From NCBI GenBank assembly GCA_036377595.1, contig DASUYB010000083.1:1-64000 (forward strand): a stretch of DNA of 64,000 nucleotides, read 5' to 3'. The notes beneath the pieces are model-generated. The model saw only the letters and a list, made by a program, of their open reading frames with translations. It ran no database searches and was not told the origin of the DNA. This document shows positions 17,199-25,937 of this stretch, in pieces. How positions within the stretch are numbered: position 1 is the stretch's first letter; every line of letters begins with the position of its first letter. Both the position numbers and the translations under genes were made by a program. The DNA is from Longimicrobium sp. (GTDB taxonomy: Bacteria > Gemmatimonadota > Gemmatimonadetes > Longimicrobiales > Longimicrobiaceae).

Positions 17199-17237
17199 TT
17201 CGGTTTCCGGCCGCTGGCGCGGCCGCCGTGGACGCGC

Positions 17238-17564
17238 TCAGTAGCAGGGGAGCGCCATCATGGCCGCGTCGCCGCCGGCCTCGCCCGCGGCGTAGAGGTA
17301 CGTCCCGCACAGGTCCGTGACGCAGTAGTCGCAGCTGCGGCCCTGGCAGGTCGGGTCGAAGCACGTGCCCCAGCAGCTTTCGGGGCAGGTGTAGCAGCTG
17401 GCCGGACAGGTGGCCTGGCAGGTGTTGCAGCAGGTGCAGCAGCACGGATCGCAGCAGCACACGCAGCACAGGTGGCCGCGGACCGTCCCCCGTCCGCCCG
17501 GCGCGTGGGTGATCTCGAAGGTGTCCACCGAGATCGCGTCGAGGTCGAGCTTCACCTTTTTCAT
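17238..17564 (-). CDS. Conserved-leader peptide 1, 21 cysteines
   Basis: A 108-residue product opens with the shared leader KKVKLDLDAISVDTFEI and ends its leader at GTVRGH. The remainder holds 21 cysteines, starting CCVCCCDPCCCTCC and continuing as repeated TC / SC pairs. Residues after 85 are Cys-poor and end in PCY. No signal peptide or membrane helix is present. A GGGAGGG ribosome site precedes ATG 17564. The leader resembles those I know from pinensin-type lanthipeptide precursors, but the core is unusually Cys-dense and no LanB/LanC or other modification gene is in the window. Metal binding is an alternative. It is paralogous to the genes at 17731, 26944, 27205 and 39967. Confidence 0.8.
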   Translation of the reverse strand: MKKVKLDLDAISVDTFEITHAPGGRGTVRGHLCCVCCCDPCCCTCCNTCQATCPASCYTCPESCWGTCFDPTCQGRSCDYCVTDLCGTYLYAAGEAGGDAAMMALPCY

Positions 17565-17690
17565 CGCGCCCTCCCTGGTCCAGAAGTGATCGTCCGGCGG
17601 CCGCGGGGCGGGGGTCCGCCCGAGTGCGGGGGAGCGGCTCGCCGGGTGCCGCAAAACAGGTCCGATTTCGTGCTCCATTCAGCGCGCGGG

Positions 17691-17716
17691 GCGGGCGGCG
17701 CACCGGTGCCGCCCGC
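17691..17716 (-). terminator. Strong hairpin between the two poly-Cys peptide genes
   Basis: GCGGGCGGC 17691-17699 pairs with GCCGCCCGC 17708-17716 around GCACCGGT. The stem extends outward as CGCGGG/CCCGCG after one mismatch. It lies just after the stop of peptide 2 and may separate or attenuate expression of peptide 1. Confidence 0.55.
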
Positions 17717-17730
17717 CCCCGCGAACGCGC

Positions 17731-18072
17731 TCAGTACACCGGGTACTCCTCGCAGATGATCTGGTAGTTCGAGGGGCAGTAATCGCAGGTGCGGTCGCAG
17801 CTGCCGTAGCAGCTGAAGTCGCACGACCACTGGCCGGGGCAGGTGCCGCAGCTCTCGCAGGTGCCGCACGCCGTGGCGCAGGTCTGGCAGGTGCCGCACC
17901 CCGTCAGGCAGGTGTCGCAGGTGCCGCCGCACGAGTTGCCGCCCGTGCAGCAGCAGGGGCAGCAGCAACAGCAGCACACGTGTCCCTTCACGGTGCCCCG
18001 CTCCCCCTCCGCGCGCGTGGTGGTGAAGGTGTCCACGCGGATCGCGTCCAGGTCCAGTCGCAGCTTCTTCAT
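17731..18072 (-). CDS. Conserved-leader peptide 2, 25 cysteines
   Basis: The 113-residue product begins KKLRLDLDAIRVDTFTTT and its leader ends at GTVKGH, followed at once by six consecutive cysteines, a proline and three more. In all 25 cysteines are spread to residue 106, mostly as CxxC and CxxxC units separated by Gly, Thr and Ser. The tail is EEYPVY. ATG 18072 has a GGAGG site six bases upstream. It lies 166 bases upstream of peptide 1, in the same orientation. The repeating T/S-x-C pattern would suit lanthionine rings, disulfides or a metal cluster. Which applies cannot be told from sequence. Confidence 0.8.
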   Translation of the reverse strand: MKKLRLDLDAIRVDTFTTTRAEGERGTVKGHVCCCCCCPCCCTGGNSCGGTCDTCLTGCGTCQTCATACGTCESCGTCPGQWSCDFSCYGSCDRTCDYCPSNYQIICEEYPVY

Positions 18073-18435
18073 CGCGGCCTCCGTTGGTGGGATCTTGGAC
18101 TCTCCTCGGAGGCGGGCGACTCACCCGTCCCCGTACGCTCCCGCAGCCGGTCCGTGCAATCGAGATTGGCGATGAATTACGTCCGGATCAGTGTCTCTTG
18201 AGCGCAAGGTAAGTGGCCTTGCGGCGCCATCAAGAGGCTTGAGGCGCGTTTTCTGGAGATCGCGAAAAGTCTCAAAAACCACCGGACGGCGCGGTGGGAT
18301 CCGTCCCGGACAAACGGCTGGAGCTGTGGGGAGAACGGCCCACGGAAATATTCCCGGGCTCCATCTGGATTGTCTTAAAGATGCTGATGCGATGCGAGGC
18401 GAGAGCCGCGTCCCGGATGGTGGGACCCTTGTCCG
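18073..18435 (-). other. Gene-free spacer upstream of the poly-Cys peptides
   Basis: This 363-base stretch has no credible gene. It contains CTCTTGA at 18195-18201 and a matching TCAAGAG about 30 bases later, flanking an AAGG/CCTT pair, which could fold into a stem. It should hold the minus-strand promoter for the peptide genes, but I see no convincing -35/-10 pair. Base composition is lower in GC than the genes on either side. Confidence 0.4.
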
Positions 18436-18768
18436 TCAGGAATCGACGGCGTCGCGCGGGTCGGGGCGGGGGACGAGGGGATCCGCGGGCGGCGGCGCGG
18501 ATGGCCGGTTCGGGGCGGCGGGCGCGGGCGCATCCAGGAGCCCGTGCGCGCGCAGCAGCTCGCGGGTGCGGCGGTCCTGCGGGAGGGACAGAAGCAGCAT
18601 CGCCGCCATCCCCAGCAGGAAGGCGGCGAAGAAGAAGATGGAAAGCGGGACGGCGTACAGCTGCACGAAGCCCAGGCTCACACTGACCCGCTCGAAGCGG
18701 TTGGCGAACGCGAAGAGGCCGGCCAGCACCCCGCCGGCGGCGATCGCCGGCCAGCCGGGCACCCTCAC
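18436..18768 (-). CDS. LapA-domain (DUF1049-like) membrane protein
   Basis: The 110-residue product has two hydrophobic helices (about 8-22 and 36-60) separated by NRFERVSVSLGFVQLYAVPL, which matches the layout of LapA/DUF1049 proteins associated with envelope lipopolysaccharide assembly. The C-terminal third is proline-rich and cytoplasmic. Its GTG start overlaps the miaB stop (GTGA at 18765-18768), so translation is coupled to miaB. The functional tie to tRNA modification is not evident; the overlap may simply reflect compact packing. Confidence 0.75.
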   Translation of the reverse strand: MRVPGWPAIAAGGVLAGLFAFANRFERVSVSLGFVQLYAVPLSIFFFAAFLLGMAAMLLLSLPQDRRTRELLRAHGLLDAPAPAAPNRPSAPPPADPLVPRPDPRDAVDS

Positions 18769-20132
18769 GCGGCCAGCTCCGCCGGCTCCGGCGCGGACAC
18801 CAGCTCGCCGGCGAAGGTGGCGCCGGTGGTGGACGTCAGCCGCACCTCGGCGAAGGTGCCGATCAGCGACGCGGGGCCGTCGAAGTTCACCACCTTGTTG
18901 CTCTCGGTGCGCCCCTGCACGCCGCCGCGCCGGCCCTCCTTCTCCACCAGCACCTCCTCCACGCGGCCCACCTCGGCCTGGTAGATCTCGGCCTGGATCT
19001 GCCGGTGCAGCTCGATCAGCCGCTCCAGCCGCGCCTGCCCCACCGCCTCGGGGACGAACTGGTCGCGCGGGAGGCGGGTGGCCGGCGTGCCGTCGCGCTC
19101 CGAGTAGCGGTACATGAACGCGTCGTCGTAGCGCACGGTGCGCATCAGCTCGAGCGTGGCCTGGTACTCCTCCTCCGTCTCGCCGGGGAAGGCCACGATC
19201 ACGTCGGTGGAGAGGGCGATGCCGGGCATGGCCTCGCGCACCCACTCGATCTTCTCCAGGTACTCGGCCACGGTGTAGCGCCGCAGCATCCGCTTGAGCG
19301 TGCGGTCGTGGCCCGACTGCACCGGGAGATGGAGCTGCTTGCAGACGGTGGGCTCCGCCGTCATCACCTCCACCAGCTCGCGGGTGAAGTCGTTGGGGTG
19401 CGGGCTGGTGAAGCGCACGCGGCGGATGCCGTCCACCCGCGCCACCTCGCGCAGCAGCCGGGGGAAGGTCCAGTCGCCGTGCTCGTAGCTGTTCACCGTC
19501 TGCCCCAGCAGGGTGACCTCGGGCACGCCCTCGGCGGCGAGCTGGCGCACCTCGGCCAGGATCGCCCGCGGGTCGCGGTTCTTCTCGTCGCCGCGCACGT
19601 AAGGGACGATGCAGTAGGTGCAGCGGTAGTTGCACCCGCGCTGGATCGGCACCCAGGCGGATACGGACGAGGTGCGGCGCGCCGACACCCCCTCGTAGTT
19701 CTCGAACGGGTCGAAGCCCAGCACCGTCAGCCCGCGCGCCCCGCCGCCGATCGTCGGCAGCGCGCGCGCCTGCTTCGCCGCTGAGGGTCGGAGCTCGGCG
19801 AGCTTACCCGGGAGCTGGCGGTAGGCGTCGGGACCCATCACCAGGTCCACGCCGCCGGCGCGGCCGAGGAGCGACTCGCCCATGCGCTGCGCCATGCACC
19901 CGGTGACGCCGACGACGGCGCCGCCGCGGCGGAACTGCTGCAGCTGCCCCACGCGGCCGATCACGCGCTGCTCGGCGTGGTCGCGGATGGCGCAGGTGTT
20001 CACCAGGATGACGTCGGCGTCGTCGGGGGTGTCGGTGGCCACGTACCCCTGCTCCGCCAGGATGCCGGCCATCAGCTCGCTGTCGCTGATGTTCATCTGG
20101 CATCCGTACGTCTCGATGTAGGCTTTCTTCAT
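18765..20132 (-). CDS. miaB: tRNA-2-methylthio-N6-dimethylallyladenosine synthase MiaB
   Basis: MiaB adds a methylthio group to i6A37 of tRNA by radical-SAM chemistry. The 455-residue product has the N-terminal UPF0004 domain with cluster cysteines C11, C47 and C79. The radical-SAM motif C167-x3-C171-x2-C174 (RGCNYRCTYC) follows, and then a C-terminal TRAM domain from about residue 385 to 445. ATG 20132 begins the KAYIETYGCQMN signature, so the longer upstream frame is not used. Relatives such as RimO and MtaB differ in these cysteine contexts; MiaB is the best fit. Confidence 0.95.
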   Translation of the reverse strand: MKKAYIETYGCQMNISDSELMAGILAEQGYVATDTPDDADVILVNTCAIRDHAEQRVIGRVGQLQQFRRGGAVVGVTGCMAQRMGESLLGRAGGVDLVMGPDAYRQLPGKLAELRPSAAKQARALPTIGGGARGLTVLGFDPFENYEGVSARRTSSVSAWVPIQRGCNYRCTYCIVPYVRGDEKNRDPRAILAEVRQLAAEGVPEVTLLGQTVNSYEHGDWTFPRLLREVARVDGIRRVRFTSPHPNDFTRELVEVMTAEPTVCKQLHLPVQSGHDRTLKRMLRRYTVAEYLEKIEWVREAMPGIALSTDVIVAFPGETEEEYQATLELMRTVRYDDAFMYRYSERDGTPATRLPRDQFVPEAVGQARLERLIELHRQIQAEIYQAEVGRVEEVLVEKEGRRGGVQGRTESNKVVNFDGPASLIGTFAEVRLTSTTGATFAGELVSAPEPAELAA

Positions 20133-20225
20133 GGGAGATTTCGAGTCCTGCAAACGCGGTCCGTCCGGAACCGCCTGCGTACACCGCACCGGCCGCGGGG
20201 TTCGCGATCAGGAATATACAAAGAG

Positions 20226-20299
20226 GTCTCACGCAGAGTCAGCAGAGTCGGCGGAAGAACTGCAGTTCCTCTGCTGACCCTGCTGACTCTGCGTGAGAC
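20226..20299 (+). repeat. CTCACGCAGAG inverted repeat, copy 2
   Basis: GTCTCACGCAGAGTCAGCAG pairs with CTGCTGACTCTGCGTGAGAC. The loop contains the palindrome GAACTGCAGTTC, also present in the copy at 25865. It lies between miaB and the small gene after glyA. Confidence 0.88.
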
Positions 20300-20341
20300 A
20301 AAATGAGAGCAAGACACCCAGCGGAATTCCGGGGATCGCGA

Positions 20342-20620
20342 TCACATCCCGCGCGGCGGGTCGTCCTTCTCCCCGCGCTCGAGATCCTTCATGCGCAGCC
20401 GCAGGAGGTCGTCGAGCGAGTGGTCGGGGACGTGGTAGATCTCCGCGAGGAAGCGGCGTGTCTCGGCCTCGTTGGCGTAGAGCTGGCGCAGCATCGCCGC
20501 CAGGCGCTCCAGCGGCAGCCCCAGGCGGCCGGCGGCGCCGGCGAGGCGCTCGTACGCCTCGCGGCGCGCCTGGCGCTCTTCGTTGGTCTCGCCCTCGAAC
20601 CAGGGCTCGCGCACGGGCAT
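20342..20620 (-). CDS. Small helical hypothetical protein after glyA
   Basis: The 92-residue product is charged, predicted all-helical and without cysteine or a membrane segment. The central part (EERQARREAYERLAGAAGRL) could form an amphipathic coiled coil. It starts at ATG 20620 behind an AGGAGAAAGG ribosome site, only 11 bases after the glyA stop, so it is almost certainly co-transcribed with glyA. I do not recognise the family. Strong translation signals support a real gene. Confidence 0.75.
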   Translation of the reverse strand: MPVREPWFEGETNEERQARREAYERLAGAAGRLGLPLERLAAMLRQLYANEAETRRFLAEIYHVPDHSLDDLLRLRMKDLERGEKDDPPRGM

Positions 20621-20631
20621 CGCCTTTCTCC

Positions 20632-21882
20632 TCAGGCGCGCGCCCACTCGCCGTAGAGCGGGAAGCGCGCGCACATCTCCCGCACCTCGCCGCGCACCTC
20701 GGCGGCGACCTGCTCGTCGTCGGGCTTCGCGATCACCCGCTCGATCAGCGCGGCGATGGCGCGCATCTCCGTCTCGCCCAGCCCGCGCGTGGTGAGCGCG
20801 GGGGTGCCGATGCGGATCCCCGAGGTCACGAACGGGCTCTCGGTCTCGCCGGGCACCGTGTTCTTGTTGACGGTGATCCCCGCGCGGTCGAGCGCCTTCT
20901 CCGCCACCTTCCCCGTCACCCCCTTGTTGCGCAGGTCGACGAGCATCAGGTGGTTGTCGGTGCCGCCGGAGACGAGGTCGAAGCCGCGCTCCATCAACCC
21001 TTCCGCCAGCGCCTTCGCGTTCGCGATCACCCGCCCGGAGTAGTCCTTGAAGTCGGGCCGCAGCGCCTCGCCGAACGCCACCGCCTTGGCGGCGATCACG
21101 TGCATCAGCGGCCCGCCCTGGATCCCGGGGAACACCTGCTTGTCCACCGCCTTGCCGTGCTCCTCGCGCGCCATCACCAGCCCGCCGCGCGGCCCGCGCA
21201 GCGTCTTGTGCGTGGTGGAGGTGACGATGTCGGCGTGGGGCACGGGCGATGGATGGTGCCCGGTGGCCACCAGCCCGGCGAAGTGCGCCATGTCGACGAT
21301 CAGCTTCGCCCCGCTCTCTCGCGCGATCTCGGCGAACACCTCGAAGTCGATGATGCGGGGATAGGCGCTGGCGCCGGCGATGATCGCCTTCGGCTTCACC
21401 TGCACCGCCTGGTCGCGCAGCGCGCCGTAGTCGATGCGGTGGTCGTCCGGCCGGACGCCGTAGGCCACCACGTTGAAGAGGCGCCCGGAGAAGTTCACGG
21501 GCGAGCCGTGAGTGAGGTGCCCGCCCTCGGACAGGTTCATCCCCAGGATGGTGTCGCCCGGCTCCAGCAGCGCGAAGTAGGCGGCCATGTTGGCCTGCGC
21601 GCCGGAGTGCGGCTGCACGTTGCAGTGGTCGGCGCCGAAGAGCTCGAGCAGCCGCTGCTGCGCCAGCCGCTCCACCTCGTCCACCACCTCGCACCCGCCG
21701 TAGTAGCGCTTTCCCGGGAGCCCCTCGGCGTACTTGTTGGTCAGCACCGAGCCCATGGCTTCGATCACCGCGCGCGAGGCGAAGTTCTCGCTGGCGATCA
21801 TCTCCAGCTGGCTTTCCTGGCGGTCGGCCTCGGCCACCAGCAGCCGGTGGATCTCGGGGTCGGCGGACTTCAGCGATTGCAT
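20632..21882 (-). CDS. glyA: Serine hydroxymethyltransferase
   Basis: GlyA uses pyridoxal phosphate to convert serine and tetrahydrofolate to glycine and 5,10-methylene-tetrahydrofolate, the main one-carbon source. The 416-residue product starts with the [12 protein letters not shown] region, has [14 protein letters not shown] near residue 30, [13 protein letters not shown] near 92, and the PLP-lysine motif [14 protein letters not shown] near 225. Length is canonical. ATG 21882 begins the conserved N-terminus. A small helical gene follows in the same unit. Confidence 0.97.
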   Translation of the reverse strand: MQSLKSADPEIHRLLVAEADRQESQLEMIASENFASRAVIEAMGSVLTNKYAEGLPGKRYYGGCEVVDEVERLAQQRLLELFGADHCNVQPHSGAQANMAAYFALLEPGDTILGMNLSEGGHLTHGSPVNFSGRLFNVVAYGVRPDDHRIDYGALRDQAVQVKPKAIIAGASAYPRIIDFEVFAEIARESGAKLIVDMAHFAGLVATGHHPSPVPHADIVTSTTHKTLRGPRGGLVMAREEHGKAVDKQVFPGIQGGPLMHVIAAKAVAFGEALRPDFKDYSGRVIANAKALAEGLMERGFDLVSGGTDNHLMLVDLRNKGVTGKVAEKALDRAGITVNKNTVPGETESPFVTSGIRIGTPALTTRGLGETEMRAIAALIERVIAKPDDEQVAAEVRGEVREMCARFPLYGEWARA

Positions 21883-22003
21883 CGGGCGGCTCTCGGAAGC
21901 TCTCGGGTCGTCGGTCGGCGAGCCGGGAAACTACCCGCGCCCGCGGGCGGTGTCGAGAGCGGACCACGTGTCTCGTCGCCGCTCGATCAATCCTGAACAG
22001 CAG

Positions 22004-22081
22004 GTCTCACGCAGAGTCAGCAGGGTCAGCGGAGAACTGCAGCTCGTTCTCACTGCTGACCCTGCTGACTCTGCGTGAGAT
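22004..22081 (+). repeat. CTCACGCAGAG inverted repeat, copy 3
   Basis: The arms GTCTCACGCAGAGTCAGCAG and CTGCTGACTCTGCGTGAGA have a second sub-repeat (GGGTCAGC / GCTGACCC) inside. It lies between the glyA promoter region and the end of the esterase-like gene. Confidence 0.88.
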
Positions 22082-22102
22082 CAAGTCTTTCCCTGTATCA
22101 GA

Positions 22103-23482
22103 TCAGATGTAATCCGGCGGGGCGGTGGTGTCGATGAAGAGGATGCCATGGTACTGGTCGCCGATCACCTGCAGGAGCGGGGTGACGCCCCAGTCCTTCG
22201 AGATGGTCACCCGGCGGATCCACTCCGTGCCGCTGCCGGCGCCGGCCTGCGAGAGGTCGACGAAGAAGTGCTTCAGCCGCACGGGATAGAAGGTGGCCTC
22301 CAGGCTGTTCGGCGACGGCGCGCTCACCTGGTAGACGCGGCGCGCGTTGTCGGCCGCGGTGCCGCGGTACATGAACAATCCCACCGTGTACAGCTCGCTC
22401 GCGTGCCGCTGCGCCACCCAGGTGCCCATCGTGGCGATGCCGGTGGACGGGTCGCCGTTCTCGTAGCTGTGGCCGCGGTCGGCCTGGATGTGGTAGTTGT
22501 GCGCCCAGACGATGACCTTCTTCCCCGGATGGATCGACGTGAGCAGCGCGTCCAGGTTGTCGGCCATCCCGGGATCGCGGTAGCTGGTGAGCTCCTCGCT
22601 GGTCTGCGCGCGCAGGTGGCGCAGGTAGCGGGCGCGCGAGAAGGCCAGCTGCCGCGCCACGCGCGCGGGCTGCGGGTCGGCGGCGAAGGCGGCGGAGAGC
22701 GCCTGCGCGTGCGCGTCGAACCACGCGGTCAGCGAGTCGTACGTCGCCACGGCCTGCAGCCCCGCGTCGGACTGGGCGAAGGTGGTGCGGCCGGCGACGA
22801 ACATCGCGTCGAGCTGGCGGATGCGCGCGGCGTAGTCCGGATCCAGCCTGCCGATCACCGACTCGAGGAACGCGGGCGCGCCGGCGTTCTCGCTGACCGT
22901 CGACGCCTGGATGTCGAAGCCGGCGAGGGTCAGCGGGTGCGCGGTGGACTGCGTCTCCTTGATGTACTGGAAGAGGGGGAGCACCTCCGCCGTGTGCCAG
23001 ACGCCGAAGATGCAGTGCCGCATCAGGTTGGTCGCGGTGAGCGTCGCCACCTGCCGGTTCGCCGACCAGCAGTCGTACAGCCCGCTCTCGAAGGCGATGA
23101 CGTCGTAGCCCAGCTCCTCGTGCAGGTAGCGGATCAGGCGCACCTTGGCCTGGTCGAACTCGCGCACGCCGTGGCCGCTCTCGCCCAGCTGCACGATGCG
23201 CTTGCCCTGCAGCAGCGGCTCCAGGAAGCGCAGGTCGTCGAAGCGGGTGGAGGTGAGCGAGCGGATCGGCTCGCGGTGCGACTTCACCCACGACACCCAC
23301 GCCGCGTCCGACGGCGCCGCGGAGGGATCGGTCGGCGTGGCCAGCTCGGCGTCGGAGAGGAGGCGGTCGGCGCCGGTGCCCGATCCCCTGGCGAGCGGGT
23401 CGGTGGGCGCGTCGTGGCACGCGGCCGCGAGCGCGGCGATGAGGACCAGCGGGAGCCGGCGGAGGGTCGGTGCGGCGCGCAT
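22103..23482 (-). CDS. Erythromycin-esterase-family lipoprotein
   Basis: The 459-residue product has a lipoprotein signal (LIAALAAAC). The mature part matches the erythromycin esterase / succinoglycan biosynthesis family: LGESGHGVREFDQAK (about residue 95), VIAFESGLYDCW (about 125) and IVWAHNYHIQ (about 320). These contain the conserved Glu and His residues proposed to hydrolyse an ester. True Ere enzymes open macrolide lactones, but most family members are of unknown substrate, so resistance should not be assumed. Export to the envelope and the isolated setting suggest a scavenging or detoxifying hydrolase. Confidence 0.88.
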   Translation of the reverse strand: MRAAPTLRRLPLVLIAALAAACHDAPTDPLARGSGTGADRLLSDAELATPTDPSAAPSDAAWVSWVKSHREPIRSLTSTRFDDLRFLEPLLQGKRIVQLGESGHGVREFDQAKVRLIRYLHEELGYDVIAFESGLYDCWSANRQVATLTATNLMRHCIFGVWHTAEVLPLFQYIKETQSTAHPLTLAGFDIQASTVSENAGAPAFLESVIGRLDPDYAARIRQLDAMFVAGRTTFAQSDAGLQAVATYDSLTAWFDAHAQALSAAFAADPQPARVARQLAFSRARYLRHLRAQTSEELTSYRDPGMADNLDALLTSIHPGKKVIVWAHNYHIQADRGHSYENGDPSTGIATMGTWVAQRHASELYTVGLFMYRGTAADNARRVYQVSAPSPNSLEATFYPVRLKHFFVDLSQAGAGSGTEWIRRVTISKDWGVTPLLQVIGDQYHGILFIDTTAPPDYI

Positions 23483-23766
23483 GAAGGGGGCCTCCGGGGA
23501 AGCGGGATCTGCGGCGGGTGCTCAACCTTGCCGGGGATTCCGCGGCTGGCGCAACCCGTCCGCGGCCGCCCGCGACAAACTGGTGACGGGCGAATGGCTT
23601 CGCGGCTGGGCAGCGAGTCGACCCGCACCATGAACCGCTCGTCATCTCATATCGAATTCATATCGTGAGATACGGAGATTGGGATTGGACGTATCTGCAT
23701 CTCCGTGCTAAGGTCCTGGCATTACCTTGGTCGATCCACCTTCCGCTGGTCGATGGAGCCCACCCG

Positions 23767-25851
23767 ATGAGCATCTTCCGCAGCAATCTCCGCATCTTCC
23801 TCGGCTGCTTGGCCCTGGCCGGGTGCGCGGCCGCGGCCGTCCCGTCCGGTACCGAGCCCGCTCCGCCCGCGGCCGGCTCGGCGAGCGCGGCGGGGAGGGG
23901 GATCGATCCCGCGAACATGGATCCTTCGTGCAAGCCGTGCGAGGAGTTCTACCGCTATGCGAACGGCGGGTGGCTGGCGCGCAACCCCATCCCCGCGGAC
24001 CGCTCGTCGTGGAGCAGCTACAACGAGGTGGGCGACCGCACGACGGCCACGCTGCACGCGATCCTGGAGGAGGCGACGGCGCGCGCCCGCTCCGCGCCCG
24101 CGTCGCTGGAGGGGAAGCTGGGCGCCTTCTACGCGTCGTGCATGGATTCCGCTCGCGCGGAGGCGGACGGGGTGTCGCCGGTCGCGGGCGAGCTGGCGCG
24201 GCTGGCGGCGCTGCGGGACCGCGCCGCGCTGCCGGCGGAGCTCGCGCGGCTGAGCCGGGAGATGGGCGGCGGCGTCCCCTTCCAGCTCTTCCCCAGCCCC
24301 GACGACCGCGACGCCACGCGCACCATCGGCGTGGTGTGGCAGGGCGGGCTCAGCCTTTCCAGCCCCGAAGACTACACGCGTGGCGACTCCGCCTCGCGCG
24401 CGCTGCGCGACGACTACCGGCGCCACGTCGCGCGGATGCTGGTGCTGGCCGGCTCGTCCGAACCCGCGGCGGAGGCGGATGCCGCGCGGGTGCTGGAGAT
24501 GGAGACGGCGCTCGCGCGGTCGTCGATGACGCGCGTGCAGATGCGCGATCCCGACGCCATCTACCACAAGCTGACGCTGGCCGAGCTGGCCGCGCTGACG
24601 CCGCACCTGGACTGGCCGGCGTATCTCCGTGCGCTCGGCGCCCCCGCCGCCACGGAGCTGAACGTGTCGCAGCCGGAGTTCATGCGCACGGTCGACCGGC
24701 TGCTGGCCGAGGCGCCGATGGAGCAGTGGTCGGCGTTCCTGCGCTGGCACGTGCTGAACGACGCGGCGGGCGTCCTCAGCACGCCGCTGGCGGACGCGAG
24801 CTTCCGCTTCTACTCGCGCTTCTCGGGCGCCACGCAGCGGCAGGCGCGCTGGCGGCGGTGCGTGAACATCGCCAGCGGGGCGCTGGGGCCGGCGCTGGGG
24901 CGGCTGTACGGCGAGCGGGTGTTCACGCCGGCGGCGCGGGCGCGGGCGGAGGAGATGATCGCAAACCTCAAGGCCGTGCTGCGCGACCGCATCGCCGGGC
25001 TGGCGTGGATGAGCCCCGCCACCCGCGCCGAGGCGCTGCGCAAGGCCGACGCGCTGCGGGCCCGCCTCGGGTACCCGGACACCATCCCCGACTACGCGCC
25101 GCTGCGGCTGGCGGGCGGCGGATCGTTCGTCGACCACCTCCGCGCGGTGGCGGCGTTCGACAACGCGCGCGAGTGGGCGAAGATCGGGAAGCCGACGGAC
25201 GCCTCGCAGTGGGGCACGGTGCCGCAGCGCGTGAGCGGCGTGTATGACGCCAGCCGCAACATGCTCACCTATCCCGCGGCCAAGTTCCAGCCGCCGTTCT
25301 TCGACCCCGAGGCCGACGACGCGGTGAACTACGGCGCGCTGGGGAGCACCATCGGCCACGAGATCTCGCACGGGTTCGACGACGAGGGTCGGCAGTACGA
25401 CGCAGGGGGGAACCGCCGCGACTGGTGGACGGCGGACGACGCGGCGCGGTTCAGGGCGCGCGCGGACCGGATGGTGGCGCAGTACGACGGCTACGTGGCC
25501 GTCGACACGGTGCACGTGAACGGGCGGCTGACGCTGGGCGAGAACATCGCCGACCTGGGCGGGGTGACGCTGTCGTACTACGCGCTGCAGCGGGCGTTGC
25601 GGGGGAAGCCGCGCACGCCGATCGACGGGCTGACACCGGAGCAGCGCTTCTTCATCTCCTGGGCGCAGAACTGGCGCGAGAACGCCCGCGACGCGCAGCT
25701 GCGCACCGCCGCGCGCACGGATCCGCACGCGCCCATGCGCTGGCGCGTGGTCGGGCCGCTCTCGAACCTCCCCGAGTTCGCACGCGCGTTCGGCTGCAGG
25801 CCCGGCGACCCCATGGTGCGCCCCGACAGCGTCCGCGTGGAGATCTGGTAA
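23767..25851 (+). CDS. M13-family zinc metallopeptidase, lipoprotein
   Basis: The 694-residue product belongs to the neprilysin/PepO (M13) family. A lipoprotein signal ends in LALAGC. The N-terminal M13 domain starts with CKPCEEFYRYANGGWL. The catalytic HEISH lies at 531-535 and the third zinc ligand region ENIADLGG near 592. The end, GCRPGDPMVRP, is typical of family members. It should act at the outer face of a membrane on short peptides. ATG 23767 was preferred because it begins the signal peptide; the upstream 34 codons are not family-like. Confidence 0.93.
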   Translation: MSIFRSNLRIFLGCLALAGCAAAAVPSGTEPAPPAAGSASAAGRGIDPANMDPSCKPCEEFYRYANGGWLARNPIPADRSSWSSYNEVGDRTTATLHAILEEATARARSAPASLEGKLGAFYASCMDSARAEADGVSPVAGELARLAALRDRAALPAELARLSREMGGGVPFQLFPSPDDRDATRTIGVVWQGGLSLSSPEDYTRGDSASRALRDDYRRHVARMLVLAGSSEPAAEADAARVLEMETALARSSMTRVQMRDPDAIYHKLTLAELAALTPHLDWPAYLRALGAPAATELNVSQPEFMRTVDRLLAEAPMEQWSAFLRWHVLNDAAGVLSTPLADASFRFYSRFSGATQRQARWRRCVNIASGALGPALGRLYGERVFTPAARARAEEMIANLKAVLRDRIAGLAWMSPATRAEALRKADALRARLGYPDTIPDYAPLRLAGGGSFVDHLRAVAAFDNAREWAKIGKPTDASQWGTVPQRVSGVYDASRNMLTYPAAKFQPPFFDPEADDAVNYGALGSTIGHEISHGFDDEGRQYDAGGNRRDWWTADDAARFRARADRMVAQYDGYVAVDTVHVNGRLTLGENIADLGGVTLSYYALQRALRGKPRTPIDGLTPEQRFFISWAQNWRENARDAQLRTAARTDPHAPMRWRVVGPLSNLPEFARAFGCRPGDPMVRPDSVRVEIW

Positions 25852-25864
25852 TCTGAACAGACAG

Positions 25865-25937
25865 GTCTCACGCAGAGTCAGCAGGGTAAGCAGTTGAACT
25901 GCAGTTCTCTGCTGACTCTACTAACTCTGCGTGAGAC
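25865..25937 (+). repeat. CTCACGCAGAG inverted repeat, copy 4, overlapping the LysR 3' end
   Basis: The left arm is GTCTCACGCAGAGTCAGCAG and the right arm is TAACTCTGCGTGAGAC, with GAACTGCAGTTC in the loop. The last six codons and stop of the minus-strand LysR gene fall inside the right arm. Confidence 0.88.

Noticed and set aside
17238-18072. Poly-Cys frames as low-complexity artefacts
   Set aside because: Both have good ribosome sites, a leader shared with three other genes, and stop codons followed by hairpins, so they are kept as genes.
22103-23482. Macrolide resistance call for the erythromycin-esterase-like gene
   Set aside because: The family is broad and mostly of unknown substrate. 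Sequence alone does not show macrolide hydrolysis.
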